From NCBI GenBank assembly GCA_018389105.1, contig JACATO010001061.1, positions 124,001 to 188,000 on the forward strand: a DNA stretch of 64,000 nt, written 5' to 3'. The stretch comes from Nautilus pompilius (taxonomy: Eukaryota; Mollusca; Cephalopoda; Nautilida; Nautilidae). Positions 35,201 to 45,515 of the stretch are shown here, in pieces. The notes beneath the pieces are model-generated. The model saw only the letters and a program-made list of their open reading frames with translations, did no database searches and was not told where the DNA came from. The translations under genes and the position numbers were made by a program. Every line of letters begins with the position of its first letter. Within the stretch, counting starts at the first letter, position 1.

Positions 35201-38200
35201 GTGGCAGAGGCAAAAACAGTTGATAAATAAAAATATGGTTCATCTCCACCAGAACCTGGGAAAATTAACCATAGTAAACAGGGTGCAAAATGTATCTTAA
35301 CTCATCAAAACAGTAATAGATAGATTGGAAAAAAAAAAACGGTGAATACTGTCTAGGAGATAGAACATAGCTATAATACTGATAACAAAATACGCAAACT
35401 AACTCTAATCCACTATGTACAACAATAAACAACTAATGCTGGTTCACAATTTCTTAATTGAACTATGAAAAGTAAACTTCTGATACAAAATTGTGTTGCA
35501 GTGTACCTAAATTTGATGGTTCTACACTGGTGCAAGTTGAGGAAAGAGTAAAAACTAATGGATTGACAACCATACCTCAGATACATACTGGAAGGTAAAA
35601 CTCTCAGCCACCTGACCAGAAAAACCATGTTTAACTGTAAACTATGAATTAACGCAATGTTACCCATGCAATGTTTCTCGGACTTAATACAGCACTTGGC
35701 TCAATACACATTGAAAGTTGATTGGCCATTCTTGGTTTGTCCAGATGTATATTTGGCTTTTTAACAAAACATATGGGACAATTTTTTAAATTTCTTAATA
35801 TTGTTAACTCAGCAGTTAAAGAAAGAGAAACCCACTTTAACCAAATTCAGTAAGCAAGCAATATTTAAATAACAAATGGTGAAATTACTAGGTGCTTCAT
35901 ACCTCGAATCCTATCGGCCAGGGAAACTTTTCAGATCTAATAGTTGGTTAATCAGCAACGTACGAGTCACATTGATTCCAACAATCAACTAGCTCAGCAT
36001 GTTTAAATGCAGACTTACATCTTCAATTAACCCAAGAAAAATCTGCTTCTTAGTATCTGAGACAATCACATTTTTTCTTCTTAATATCTTTTCAGAACAG
36101 AAGGCATGAGATCAGACCAGAAAGAAAACATTGCATGAATAATAAAGTTTCTCCAATACCCCAAAAGCTATATTTAAAAATATTTTCAGCTGATAAGAAA
36201 TATAGAGAGAAAAATCTGCGTTAAAGGCAAGCACTTTAATAAAATTGCACCTCTCCTGCCCTAAAGGGAAGGAGTTGAGAAGTAAGCTACCTCATAGCAC
36301 ACACAAATGTTCACAGGAATAAGATAATCCATCACCTATAAACAGCTAAAATGTAAGATGAAAAAAATGTGGAACCAATCTACTTACACTACACATGTTA
36401 TACTTTTACCCAAAAAAGTTAATAAACATACTTTTCAACACTGCAAATAAAAAAAAAATATGCATATATATTCGTTTTAAAAGGCTTGTGGCTAAAGTAG
36501 AGAACTAATGGTAAGATAGAGGCTGGTCAATCATGGATTGGTCCAAATGGTAGAATGGCTTAATGTGCACAGAAGTATGGTTTTTCAGCCATGGAAACAA
36601 TCCAAGCAGGTGATTGAAGCAAAACTTCAACAAAAGCTCAACTTGCTTCTGATCTCTCTGTGGCCACAGAGAGACTGACATAAGATCAGTATCAACCATA
36701 TGCAGATGAGTTCAAGAAAGAGGACCCTATTTGAGATAACCCATTAGTGTGCATCCCTCGAGTCACTGCTGCAAACAGGAATAATTCAACTGGTGCTGTG
36801 CACATGTTGCTTTAATACCACATGACTGGAGAACTGAAAATTTCTCTGATAAGACAATGCACTTTATTTTCTACTGCTTTCTAGAGTTATAAGTCAGTAT
36901 GTAAAACTGCTGTGTATCATGTACTGCAGTCATGGTAGACCACCACATCCCGTATTGACTACACCTAATTTATTTTTGTTTACAGTCTTTATGCTAGAAT
37001 TCTTTGTTGTTTCCTGATTTAGCCCTGCTTGTTTCTTTTTATATCCCTAAATTTTATAAACATTTCAGAAATATTTTTTATTATTGTTGTTTCTTGACTT
37101 TTGGAACCCAGTGTACATTTATAAGCATCTTGCTGACGCCTCTATGGCAATTTTATCCAAGCAGGCTTACAGTTGGTTTGTGCAATGTACCATAAGGGAA
37201 ATCAATCCAAACATTAAAAAATGGTTCATGGATCAAGACTGATGCAAGATAAGGCAAGAACATGAAAAAAACAATTTCTGAATTGAAAGATGGAACATGG
37301 ATCTTTGCAAAGATATCAGCGAAAGTGAAAAGGTCGATGTAAGACTTGCTTTAAGTGCATCTAATTAAACTGATACTGAGTTCAAACTCTTAAATTCCCC
37401 TACATCACCTAGTGAAGATTAAAGCAAATAGAAAAAGTTTTAAATATCAATTTATAAAGAGGAATGAAAGAGAGGCTCAAATAATAGATTGGCAAGTATT
37501 ACAGCTATAAGCAACCTTTTGAAAAAAAAAAGTGAAAAACTTATACAAGAGCAAAATAATTCCAATTTGAGACAGTACCATTATCCACATCAGACAAGTT
37601 GTACTTATATAAAAATTCCCATAATCATGCTGAGAGAGTCAGAAGGGATCCATTAACTGTCACTCATAATAAGATGATTTGTCATATCCTGTTGCAATAT
37701 GGAATTTGACTAGAGCAGCTGCTGATGAAAATGGAATGAATCAGATAAATTAATGGCATTAAATGTTGTCCCTAATAGAGAGCCAATAGTGGTAAAAATA
37801 AAGTCAAGGACCAGTGGTTAGGAGCACCATCAGAAGCATCTTAAAAATTATCTGGAGAACTTGTGGTAAGAGAAAATTATGAAAGAGTATATAACCTAAG
37901 CAGATGGACCAAAGCACCAGTTGCCAGGATAGCGAAGCAGAAATGTAGGTAAGCTGCTGTTGAATGCATAATGTAGCAAAGAGTTCCATATTCATCAAGC
38001 AAAGCCTCAAGAAAATGAAGGGACAAAGCATTTTAGGTTATACCAGTTGGTTTATTAATGTACTTTTATTCTTTTTTGTTACATTATTTTCAGGCCAATT
38101 TTAAAATGTGAGCACAATAAATAATCTATTGAAAATAACAGCATTTGAAAAAACAAAACAAAACTCTAAATTGTATAGTTCTTTTTTTAAAATGTATACA

Positions 38201-38841
38201 CCAAACCCAAGAAACAAATTGTGGTTGCTCATATTTTACAAAATCTAAAATAAATGATGAAAATTAGTATGTTACAGTACAAGATACTTCATATAATCAC
38301 TAATTTATGATAAAATGCTGGACTAATGTTTTACTAAAGTGACTGAGTTGAATTTAAACTGATAAAGGCTTACCTAATCATTATGAAAGACAAATGGTCA
38401 TATTGTTTTCCTAATTTTATCCAAAATATTGTTAATTTTGGTGGATAATTTCATATTTTTAATATTTTTACATCAAGGTGGTTAGCAGACAACAAAAAAA
38501 TTACCACCTTTCTGATTTAGTAGAGCTTTGTTTAAAAAATTAGTAATTTTTATCTCATAAAAAAATAGTTTAAGTTTACCCAATGAGAGATGACAATATT
38601 TACATTAGTTATCAGACATTCAGTACATATTATTTTTTCTAAGTTATATGGATAGTAAATAAGATCCCAGTTAAATGTCTAATTTTGCACACCGAGTGCT
38701 CTTGAAGCACCATGTTGCTCATGAGACTCATTCATTCTAAAGTCTTCTTCCTGCTGAAATAATCTTTAAGTTCAGCTGAAAACTATCAAAATGAGCCATC
38801 GGTATTTTAATTTCTGAAACCAATTGACACATTGAACTCAC
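32286..38841. other. 6.6-kb intron
   Basis: Contains a sense L1/Tx1-like LINE relic (34090-36200). A GC-richer block at 33130-33560 looks repetitive but matches nothing I know. 36490-38040 has several short open stretches without recognisable domains, and 38040-38840 is plain AT-rich sequence. Confidence 0.55.
34090..36200 (+). mobile_element. L1/Tx1-like LINE relic, plus strand
   Basis: A broken reverse-transcriptase reading frame on the plus strand. KTPGNEVFTLEFYKQIW (about 34402-34452) is the 'K-x-P-G-x-D-G-x-x-x-E-F-Y-K' motif of L1-type RT. NRLPGFNEVDWIYLFKTLK (about 34720-34776) corresponds to the segment after the first RT aspartates ('F-D-x-V-x-W-x-Y-L'). GKLTIVNRV (near 35262) corresponds to the 'S-L-x-G-K' motif past the active site. 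Many stops and frameshifts; ends not determined. It lies antisense to the host gene. Confidence 0.75.
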
Positions 38842-39057
38842 TTGAATCAGTGTTGCAGGTTTTCTTGTATGAGTCAAAATTCATATCAGGGACTTGTGTC
38901 GTGAAGAAAACGCAGAAACCATCTACATAGTTGACTGACTGGCATCCAATGTCATTCAGACAATTTCTTTTGCAGTCCATGAGGGAAATTTTAGAAAAAT
39001 AATCTGCTGTAGAATCTTGGCCTGTACTGTTAAAACTGATCATTTTGCACATGGTCA
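38842..39057 (-). CDS. SVEP1-like exon 11: PAN/apple domain
   Basis: 216 bp, phase 1 to 1; acceptor CTTTTTACAG, donor TCAA/GTGAGT. The 72 residues start VTMCKMISFNSTGQDS and carry the PAN cysteine framework: MDCKRNCLNDIGCQSVNYV, then GFCVFFTTQV and a final KKTCNTDS. 'C-x3-C-x5-C' followed by 'C-x-F/L' is the PAN_1/apple signature. PAN domains bind proteins or carbohydrates. Vertebrate SVEP1 has none that I know of, so this is a lineage feature. Reading past the donor meets a stop, supporting the splice. Confidence 0.82.
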
Positions 39058-40734
39058 CTGTAAAAAGAAAAGATAAATCATCATTACTGAAAAAAAAAAC
39101 TAGTCGTTATTATACTGTCTTGGTAAATCTACCAAAAATAAATTTTACAAACCTTATCATCTTCAATCATCAAACAAAGTGCATGATAATTTCCATAGAG
39201 AAATTAGGTCACATGACAACCTGATATGAACATCTTCACATTGGTTTCCAGGACAACATGCATGTTCTATACTACATTGTACCTCTGCTCTTAATGATTA
39301 TAGTTTTCCATCTTGTATGCATCATAGATGCTCATAAAAATGCCAATACATTTGGAGGAAGTTTGTTGGTTTAATTTTGGTTACATATTTTAAAATATGG
39401 AAATGAAGCAAAACACCTGCTGAAAATATTTTGGAATTTGTATGAGAAATCTAAAGATGAAGAAGTAGGTTCCGCTGAAGCACTTACACTAAACCACAAA
39501 GTAAAATAGATATTTCCAAGTATAATAACCATACTTCTATCTTAAAGTCAAAATTAATCACATATTTTGTTATGCTCTTAAAATTCTACTTTGTTAATAT
39601 ATGTAGCTGTCTCTTAAAACTATTTTTTTTCTTTTTTATTTAATTTAAAATGATTACACAATTTTCAAATAAAAAAAGAATAAGGGGAAATATTGAACAA
39701 AATGAAAAAGAACTTGTTCAGTTAGAAGCATTTTTCTGATCTTAAGAACTAATTAAATTCACAAAAGAATTACAGCAGATTAATTAAAATAAAGCAAATG
39801 GAACTGAACATAATCATGAAAAGAAAAGTATACATGCAAACGAAACTTTGAAAGTGATGGTAGAACACATGGTCTGACAATAATTACATTTTATTCTCCT
39901 AAACACTGGCAGCAAACAGATTGCTTATTGGCCCTAAAACCTACCTACACAACACTTTTTGTCAGTAGCATAATTGTAGTTTGGTTAGAGATAAGTGCCT
40001 GAAGTGCTCCAAAAAATCACTTATCAGCCAACTGCCATTGATCAGAAAATCGATAAATCTTGGTTCTAAATTGGATCTTTTCCTTCCATCTTTAGCTACA
40101 TTTAAAATAAGAATTTCAAAATAAAATGAAAAAATGTATAGTTAACTTAGCGTCAGCTTAAACCAGACAAAATTTATAATGTTTACATATGGAGATAATA
40201 AAAAAATTTTTGAAGTATTGTGATTATGAAAAAAAGATCGATTAGAAACAAGACACTTGGCTATACATTTATAGTGACACTTCATAAGTATCCATGGCAG
40301 ATCTATAAAATAAAGTTTTTTTTAACATATTTTGTGCCAAAGTAGTAGTTAAAATAAAATATTTTAGAATTCCACAACCCTGCACCTGGATGTAATTTTG
40401 ACTGTTAAGGAAGCATTTGTGCATCTGTTTCAAAACTGATTCTGAAAATAAGTTCATGGATTTCACATTATGGAAGTTTAGAGGCCAATTCATCAATTAA
40501 TTTAGATGAGCCATGAATGGTAATCAGAGGGACAATTTCAGGACCTAAATTATTTATCTCTGCTGGTTCTGTCTGCATTAAAAATAAACCAGGATGCAAA
40601 AAATACCCTTTATCTTCAAAAAATACAACAACAGAAAAGCTGCTAAAATATAAACTAAAACAAATATGGGAGATAGGAGCACATCTTTACCAGCACAATT
40701 TATCATATGTGGAATGGTGGAAATATCTAACCAG

Positions 40735-40878
40735 TGACCATGGTAACAATATTATAGATTACATAATACCATACTCTCTGGTGATATGGAGAGAATTCTA
40801 TAACACTGACCATGGTAACAATATGATAGATTACATAATACCATACTCTCTGGTGATGTGGAGAGAAATCTGTGTGAA
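40735..40878 (+). repeat. 72-bp tandem duplication
   Basis: Two head-to-tail units start at 40735 and 40807, both with TGACCATGGTAACAATAT, and stay nearly identical until about 40866. The period of 72 bp is exactly 24 codons, so the surrounding plus-strand frame (40517-40951) stays open through both units, repeating a peptide with IIDYIIPYSLV or MIDYIIPYSLV. No domain is recognised and the location is an intron of the minus-strand gene, so this is probably a non-coding duplication. Confidence 0.8.
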
Positions 40879-41280
40879 CACCAATAAAATTATTTTGCAC
40901 ACAAGCTTCATGTGCTTAATTCCACAATATTTAAGAATTCATTATTGTTAATGTGTTTTATCTACTAATCACAATATTTTACAACAAGCAATATTATGTG
41001 ATTCTTAGAATTCTAGGCACACTTTATTTTTCTAATTTTTTATCATTTAAAAATCTTTTTTTAATTTGTCAGATGTAACAATCTGCCTTGAAGAAATAAA
41101 AACAAACACTTCGCAGAAATCCTAAACCAGCTCTGAATAAGAAATATAGCAGTTATGAAGACAACTCTTACATTTACATGTAAGAGTCTCAGAGATGGGC
41201 CAGAAAATGAAAGTTCTACCAACCTAATGCTGAAAGAGATTTTGAGAGATTCTAATTCTTATATAAATATTTAAACATTG

Positions 41281-41306
41281 TGTGTTTGTGTGTGTGTGTG
41301 TGTGTG
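41281..41306. repeat. TG dinucleotide microsatellite
   Basis: About a dozen TG units with one T interruption, some 80 bp downstream of the donor of exon 10 in the minus-strand gene. Confidence 0.8.
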
Positions 41307-41382
41307 TTCACTGCATTAAAAATACAAAAAAGAGACCAAAAAAAGCTAAAACATAAATTAGCAAAATTTTTAATTATCTTAC

Positions 41383-41496
41383 CATTGGGGCAAAGACACA
41401 TGTAATTTGGCCCATGATTTTGACAGTTAGCACCATGATAACATGGATGGGAGTCACATGGATCAATAAAATGTTCACAGTGTTTTCCAGTGTAAT
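41383..41496 (-). CDS. SVEP1-like exon 10: end of EGF 1 and EGF 2
   Basis: 114 bp, phase 1 to 1; acceptor CTTTCAG, donor CAATG/GTAAGA. It encodes DYTGKHCEHF, closing EGF 1, then DPCDSHPCYHGANC and YMCLCPN, the first five cysteines of EGF 2. The following exon is a PAN domain rather than a 'GYxGxxC' tail, so the sixth cysteine could be the C of VTMCKM in exon 11, or a small exon was missed in the 2.3-kb intron. Confidence 0.82.
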
Positions 41497-41848
41497 CTGA
41501 AAGAAAATTGTTTAAATTTATACTCCCTAAATATTCACACACCAAGATTTTTACAAAATCCTTCTTAAATGATGTTCTTTTTAACATAAAAAATTCCTAC
41601 ACATCAAAATTACAATCTTTCAAACATTTAAAATTAAATCAATACAGTCTCCAGTAGAGGATTATATCAATTATATCACAAAGTTTAAAATTTACTTTTC
41701 ACCAAGAATAGTGGATACATTTTGAATGTTAACCACCCATACATCTTTATAAAAATGCTAAATTTTATGAAAACAAACCAATCAAATAACGATGACACAA
41801 AGGACTACTGACTAATGTGCAAATTAAAATTCAGATTTCGTAACTTAC
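41497..41848. other. 352-bp intron
   Basis: Plain AT-rich intron splitting an EGF domain. Confidence 0.6.
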
Positions 41849-41935
41849 CACTAGGACACTGACACCATTGATCATGATGGCTGATTAAACATGATCCATT
41901 ATTTTTACAAGGACTACCATTGCATAAATTAAGAG
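41849..41935 (-). CDS. SVEP1-like exon 9: EGF domain, first five cysteines
   Basis: 87 bp, phase 1 to 1; acceptor TTTTTTTTCAG, donor TAGTG/GTAAGT. It encodes LNLCNGSPCKNNGSC, then WCQCPSG: the first five cysteines of an EGF domain. The sixth is supplied by exon 10 (DYTGKHCE). An intron after 'C-x-C-x-x-G' is a recurrent split in this gene's EGF array. Too short and too Cys-poor to detect alone; phase continuity makes it secure. Confidence 0.82.
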
Positions 41936-43119
41936 CTGAAAAAAAATATTAGTTTTATAAAATATATATAAAGGTAAAATTAGACAATTTGTAGAAAGGA
42001 AAGGTGTATTTTTTTACATCTAGGTTCACTAAATAAGAACAATAGAGGAAAATTTCATATCCATTTGAACAAAAAACAACACGAAATTAATATTTTAGAA
42101 ACCCTTCAAAATTATTTAAGCAATACAATTCAAGAACTGTAAATTAACCCTGTACTACAGGTGGCTGTGCATACCACAACAGAAACCACAGAGACTCTTG
42201 TGTACTTGGGTTTTATACGAAGATGTTTCAGCTGTGATCTAGGACAGAAATGGCAAGTAATTAAAATTAATAAAATGCAATCACTTAGTTTCAGAACTAA
42301 ATAGATAAGTAAGGATCTCTTAACATTTTCAATATTCTAGGACATCTTTTTTTCTCCAGTAAACATACCATTCAATGTACTCAACCAGAAAGCAAATAAA
42401 GAAACAGGACTAGGGGAAATAACTCTTAAATAAACTTAATGTTTACAAATAATTTTCTGGTCCCAAACCACACTTTTATCATAATAATAGTAAATGTGCG
42501 ATCTGGCAAATGTTCTAAAGGAAATAAGGTGAAAAACTCCCAAAACATCAAAGTGAACTAATGGAATATATTCTGTTCAATTGGTTGCTGATATTCATTT
42601 AGTAGATGGCCTCCAAGGCAATAAATCTTATATTAAATGACATCTTGCTGTGTTACTTACTAAAAGATGATAATTACTAACTGTTTTAAAGATCATCCAC
42701 ATTCTATTTAATGGTTTACACCTGTGACATCATTTGAATTTTTTAAAAAATCAACCAATTTTTGTAATTGCCTATTAGAGCTCATGATAATGTTAACTAT
42801 AGGACACATAATGAAAATAGAACTCAGCCTGTATAAATTAACTGATGGCTGTATTTACTATAGCCAGCTAATAATGAGCACAACATTTTGTTTGTTTCTT
42901 TTAGCTTTGAAGGTGAAACATTATAGTTTCCTGCATTTTAGGGCAAAGCTACAAATAAACTGAATCAAAATGCCACACATTCCCTTGGTGCATTGGGAAT
43001 AGTTGTTTAAGTTGCAAACCTGAAAATTGAAACATCTACATGACAAGATGTACAACTTTAGGAAGATAGATTATGAAAAAAATTATTTAATGATTGATAA
43101 ACATTCCTTTTGTATTTAC
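41936..43119. other. 1.2-kb intron
   Basis: No exon, repeat or motif recognised. Confidence 0.55.
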
Positions 43120-43281
43120 TTGTACAATTTCCTTTATTAGTGCTTCCTTTGCCCATGGTTGTTTCATTACTTTTGCATTCTTCACAAATGGTCTGGTTCA
43201 TTCTTGGTTGATAGAAGCCAACTGGACACTGTTTGCAAGCATTCTCAAATGGAACTAGGTATGTTCCTGCAGGACATGGTT
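43120..43281 (-). CDS. SVEP1-like exon 8: GCC2/GCC3 repeat 3
   Basis: 162 bp, phase 1 to 1; acceptor TTTTCTTTTCAG, donor ACAA/GTAAAT. The 54 residues begin EPCPAGTYLVPFENAC, continue KQCPVGFYQPRMNQTIC and ECKSNETTMGKGSTN, and end GNCT. It is the most canonical of the three repeats. The frame passes from ...GNCT into the EGF of exon 9, as in SVEP1, where GCC2/GCC3 repeats precede the EGF run. Confidence 0.9.
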
Positions 43282-43503
43282 CTGAAAAGAAAAACAGAAA
43301 CACTGATCAAGAAACCAAATCAGAGTTTATAATTTAGAGGTTAACTTATCCGCCAGTCTGTGTTCTAGATGCCAAGCCAACATTTAGGAGTAATGAAGTC
43401 TGACAAATTAACAAAATAGAGATTATACTAATTTTGATGCTGTGACATCATTTGGGGAAGTTACTACAAGGGGCAGAAAAAAAGGGTAGGATGCAGCACA
43501 TAC

Positions 43504-43653
43504 CAAAACACTTGTCTGATCCTTGTTTTCCTAATGTTGAAGTGCCTGACTGGCATTTAAAACACTGAGAATGATTCCAAAAGGAATTCACTTCACAGGG
43601 GTAACAGGGGGGTAGTGTTCCATTTTGTGATCCAAGTCCTGTTGGACATTTAT
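43504..43653 (-). CDS. SVEP1-like exon 7: GCC2/GCC3 repeat 2
   Basis: 150 bp, phase 1 to 1; acceptor TTTAATTACAG, donor TTTTG/GTATGT. The 50 residues begin DKCPTGLGSQNGTLPPC, continue YPCEVNSFWNHSQC and FKCQSGTSTLGKQGS, and end KCF. The CP-x-G start, 'C-x-x-C' and 'GTST' loop match the other two repeats, though 'G-Y-Y-Q' is replaced by NSFW. Sits 222 bp from the third repeat. Confidence 0.87.
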
Positions 43654-45359
43654 CTGTAATTAAAACAAACAAGAGACACAAAATTAACTTTTCAAAGAAG
43701 TTTTGTCAAATAAAAGCTCTCCAGGTATTTGTTTGTTTTATCTACACAACGATAAAAATCAGTAATTAAGCAAGTGAGTGATACCTGTTAATTTTATTTG
43801 CAAATTTATTATAACAAAGTCACTGCTTATTATTATTTATTGCTTAGTTTTTCAGTAGCACCATTTCTCAACTGAATCCAAAAGGTTACACTGGATAGAA
43901 TATGACATAAACCTGATGTTTGTTTTGTCCATTGTTAAGCCTAACATTTCATTCAGTCAGACATGTGGCAATTTAATCTTAGCATTAAAGATAAACTCTA
44001 TGTTAATAGATGCATTAGTGTGTAGTTGATGATATAAACTTATCAGGTTTTCTTACAAATGCTGTCAAGAAACTGATTAAAAAATGATGCTTATTTGAAA
44101 ATTATCTATTTCTAGCAAACTCACCTAGAATAATAAATATTTGATTCTAGTATCTGTTTAAAAACTCAATTGTTTTTTTGTAGCTATAACATTAATTAGC
44201 ATTTAGATAATATATTTAATTGCTCTGATTTGTTGTTAATTCACCTTTGAAAGATCTGCTGATTTAAGTTAATATTAAGGTTAATAATTATTTCTATTTT
44301 TTGATCCCTAAATATGTCAATACATGGAGACATTAAGAAAGGGCTATAAAACTTGTTCAGAATCAATTATTTTATTTGAAAAAAATAACAGAAAAAAGGC
44401 GAAAAAAATCAATTAAAATGAGGAGGAAAACTGGAAGGATGACTCATTTGGCTGTAAACTTACACTATCACTGACATGTAAAACCCAAGTTCATGAGATA
44501 TCAGGAGCTGGTTGCACTATGCAGACTATCAAACAAGTCACACAGCATGTTCTCGTCCAAGCTGCATGATGCATGAAGAATGTATAGTTTTCCAAACAGA
44601 CAAATGTTTATTAATTGTATTTTTGTCACACACCATCTTCCTGCCAATATTTTAAACAATTTATTTAAAATTTATTTTCAGAGAAAATCAACCAAAAAAC
44701 AGGGTTTTACTTTTTCCATGTTATCTCAGAAAGTATCAGAAAAAGTATTAAAACTGATGTAGCTGTATGTGTATTTTTGTTGAAGCAGTACTGTTACTTT
44801 ATTCTTCTTCAGCAGTTTTTAGTAATATCCATCTGTAACTTCCACCATGTGTTTATTGTTTATAAATCACATAAATCAGAGTGAAATGTTGCATTCTCTA
44901 GTTGATTATTTTCAGCAAATTAAATAACTAATTTAACTAAAGCCATTCTATTTATAGCTTTAAAACAAACATCTCTCTACAGGCCTTTATAACTCAAATA
45001 TAAAGCATGATGAACAAGATAATTTTGCAGCCATAAATACATTTTAAAATTTTTATTCTAATACAAGAGGAACCAAAACTGGACAAAACATAAATAAATA
45101 AATACATATATAAAATTGCTTTCAATTTCAACAAATTCTAAGATTTTTCATTGTACATAAAGCATTGTTGGACCTGCCTAGTTTTTGCTAAAACATGTAA
45201 ATCTTTTTGGATAAAGTAATGCTAATAGCCTGCCAGTTTTGGAAAGTTACCTCAACCAAGATCTTTGGCAAATCAACTCTTGGTTCACAGTATTTATGAC
45301 TAGCATCATAAAGAGCCAGTATGCAAGAAAAATCACAATATAAATACAAGAAAGTTTAC
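43654..45359. other. 1.7-kb intron
   Basis: AT-rich; no recognisable element apart from short A/T runs. Confidence 0.55.
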
Positions 45360-45515
45360 CTATGCAATCTGATAGTCTTCTGCTTCCCTCTCTGTAAGTG
45401 GACATTCCTGAAGGGCACTTCATACAGCCAGTTCTTCCTGTTTGATTCTGATAGTAACCCACCTCACAAGGCATACATTTCTGACTTTGGTACTTGGTGC
45501 CAGTTGGGCATTGTA
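45360..45515 (-). CDS. SVEP1-like exon 6: GCC2/GCC3 repeat 1
   Basis: 156 bp, phase 1 to 1; acceptor ATCTTTCTAG, donor CATAG/GTAAAC. The 52 residues follow the ephrin-receptor-like GCC2/GCC3 pattern: QCPTGTKYQSQKCMPCEVGYYQ is the core (positions about 1-22), then GCMKCPSGMSTYREGS and a final SDCI. 'C-P-x-G-x-x-x-x-x...C-x-x-C' with 'G-x-Y-Q' is diagnostic. First of three consecutive single-exon repeats. Confidence 0.88.

Larger units (their letters stand above)
39058..41382. other. 2.3-kb intron
   Basis: Holds a TG microsatellite (41281-41306) and a 72-bp tandem duplication (40735-40878) inside a 435-bp plus-strand open frame with no recognised domain. A missing EGF-tail exon is possible but was not found. 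Confidence 0.5.

Noticed and set aside
36505-38031. Several 60-75-codon minus-strand open stretches.
   Set aside because: No recognisable motif and no splice support between exons 11 and 12, whose phases already join.
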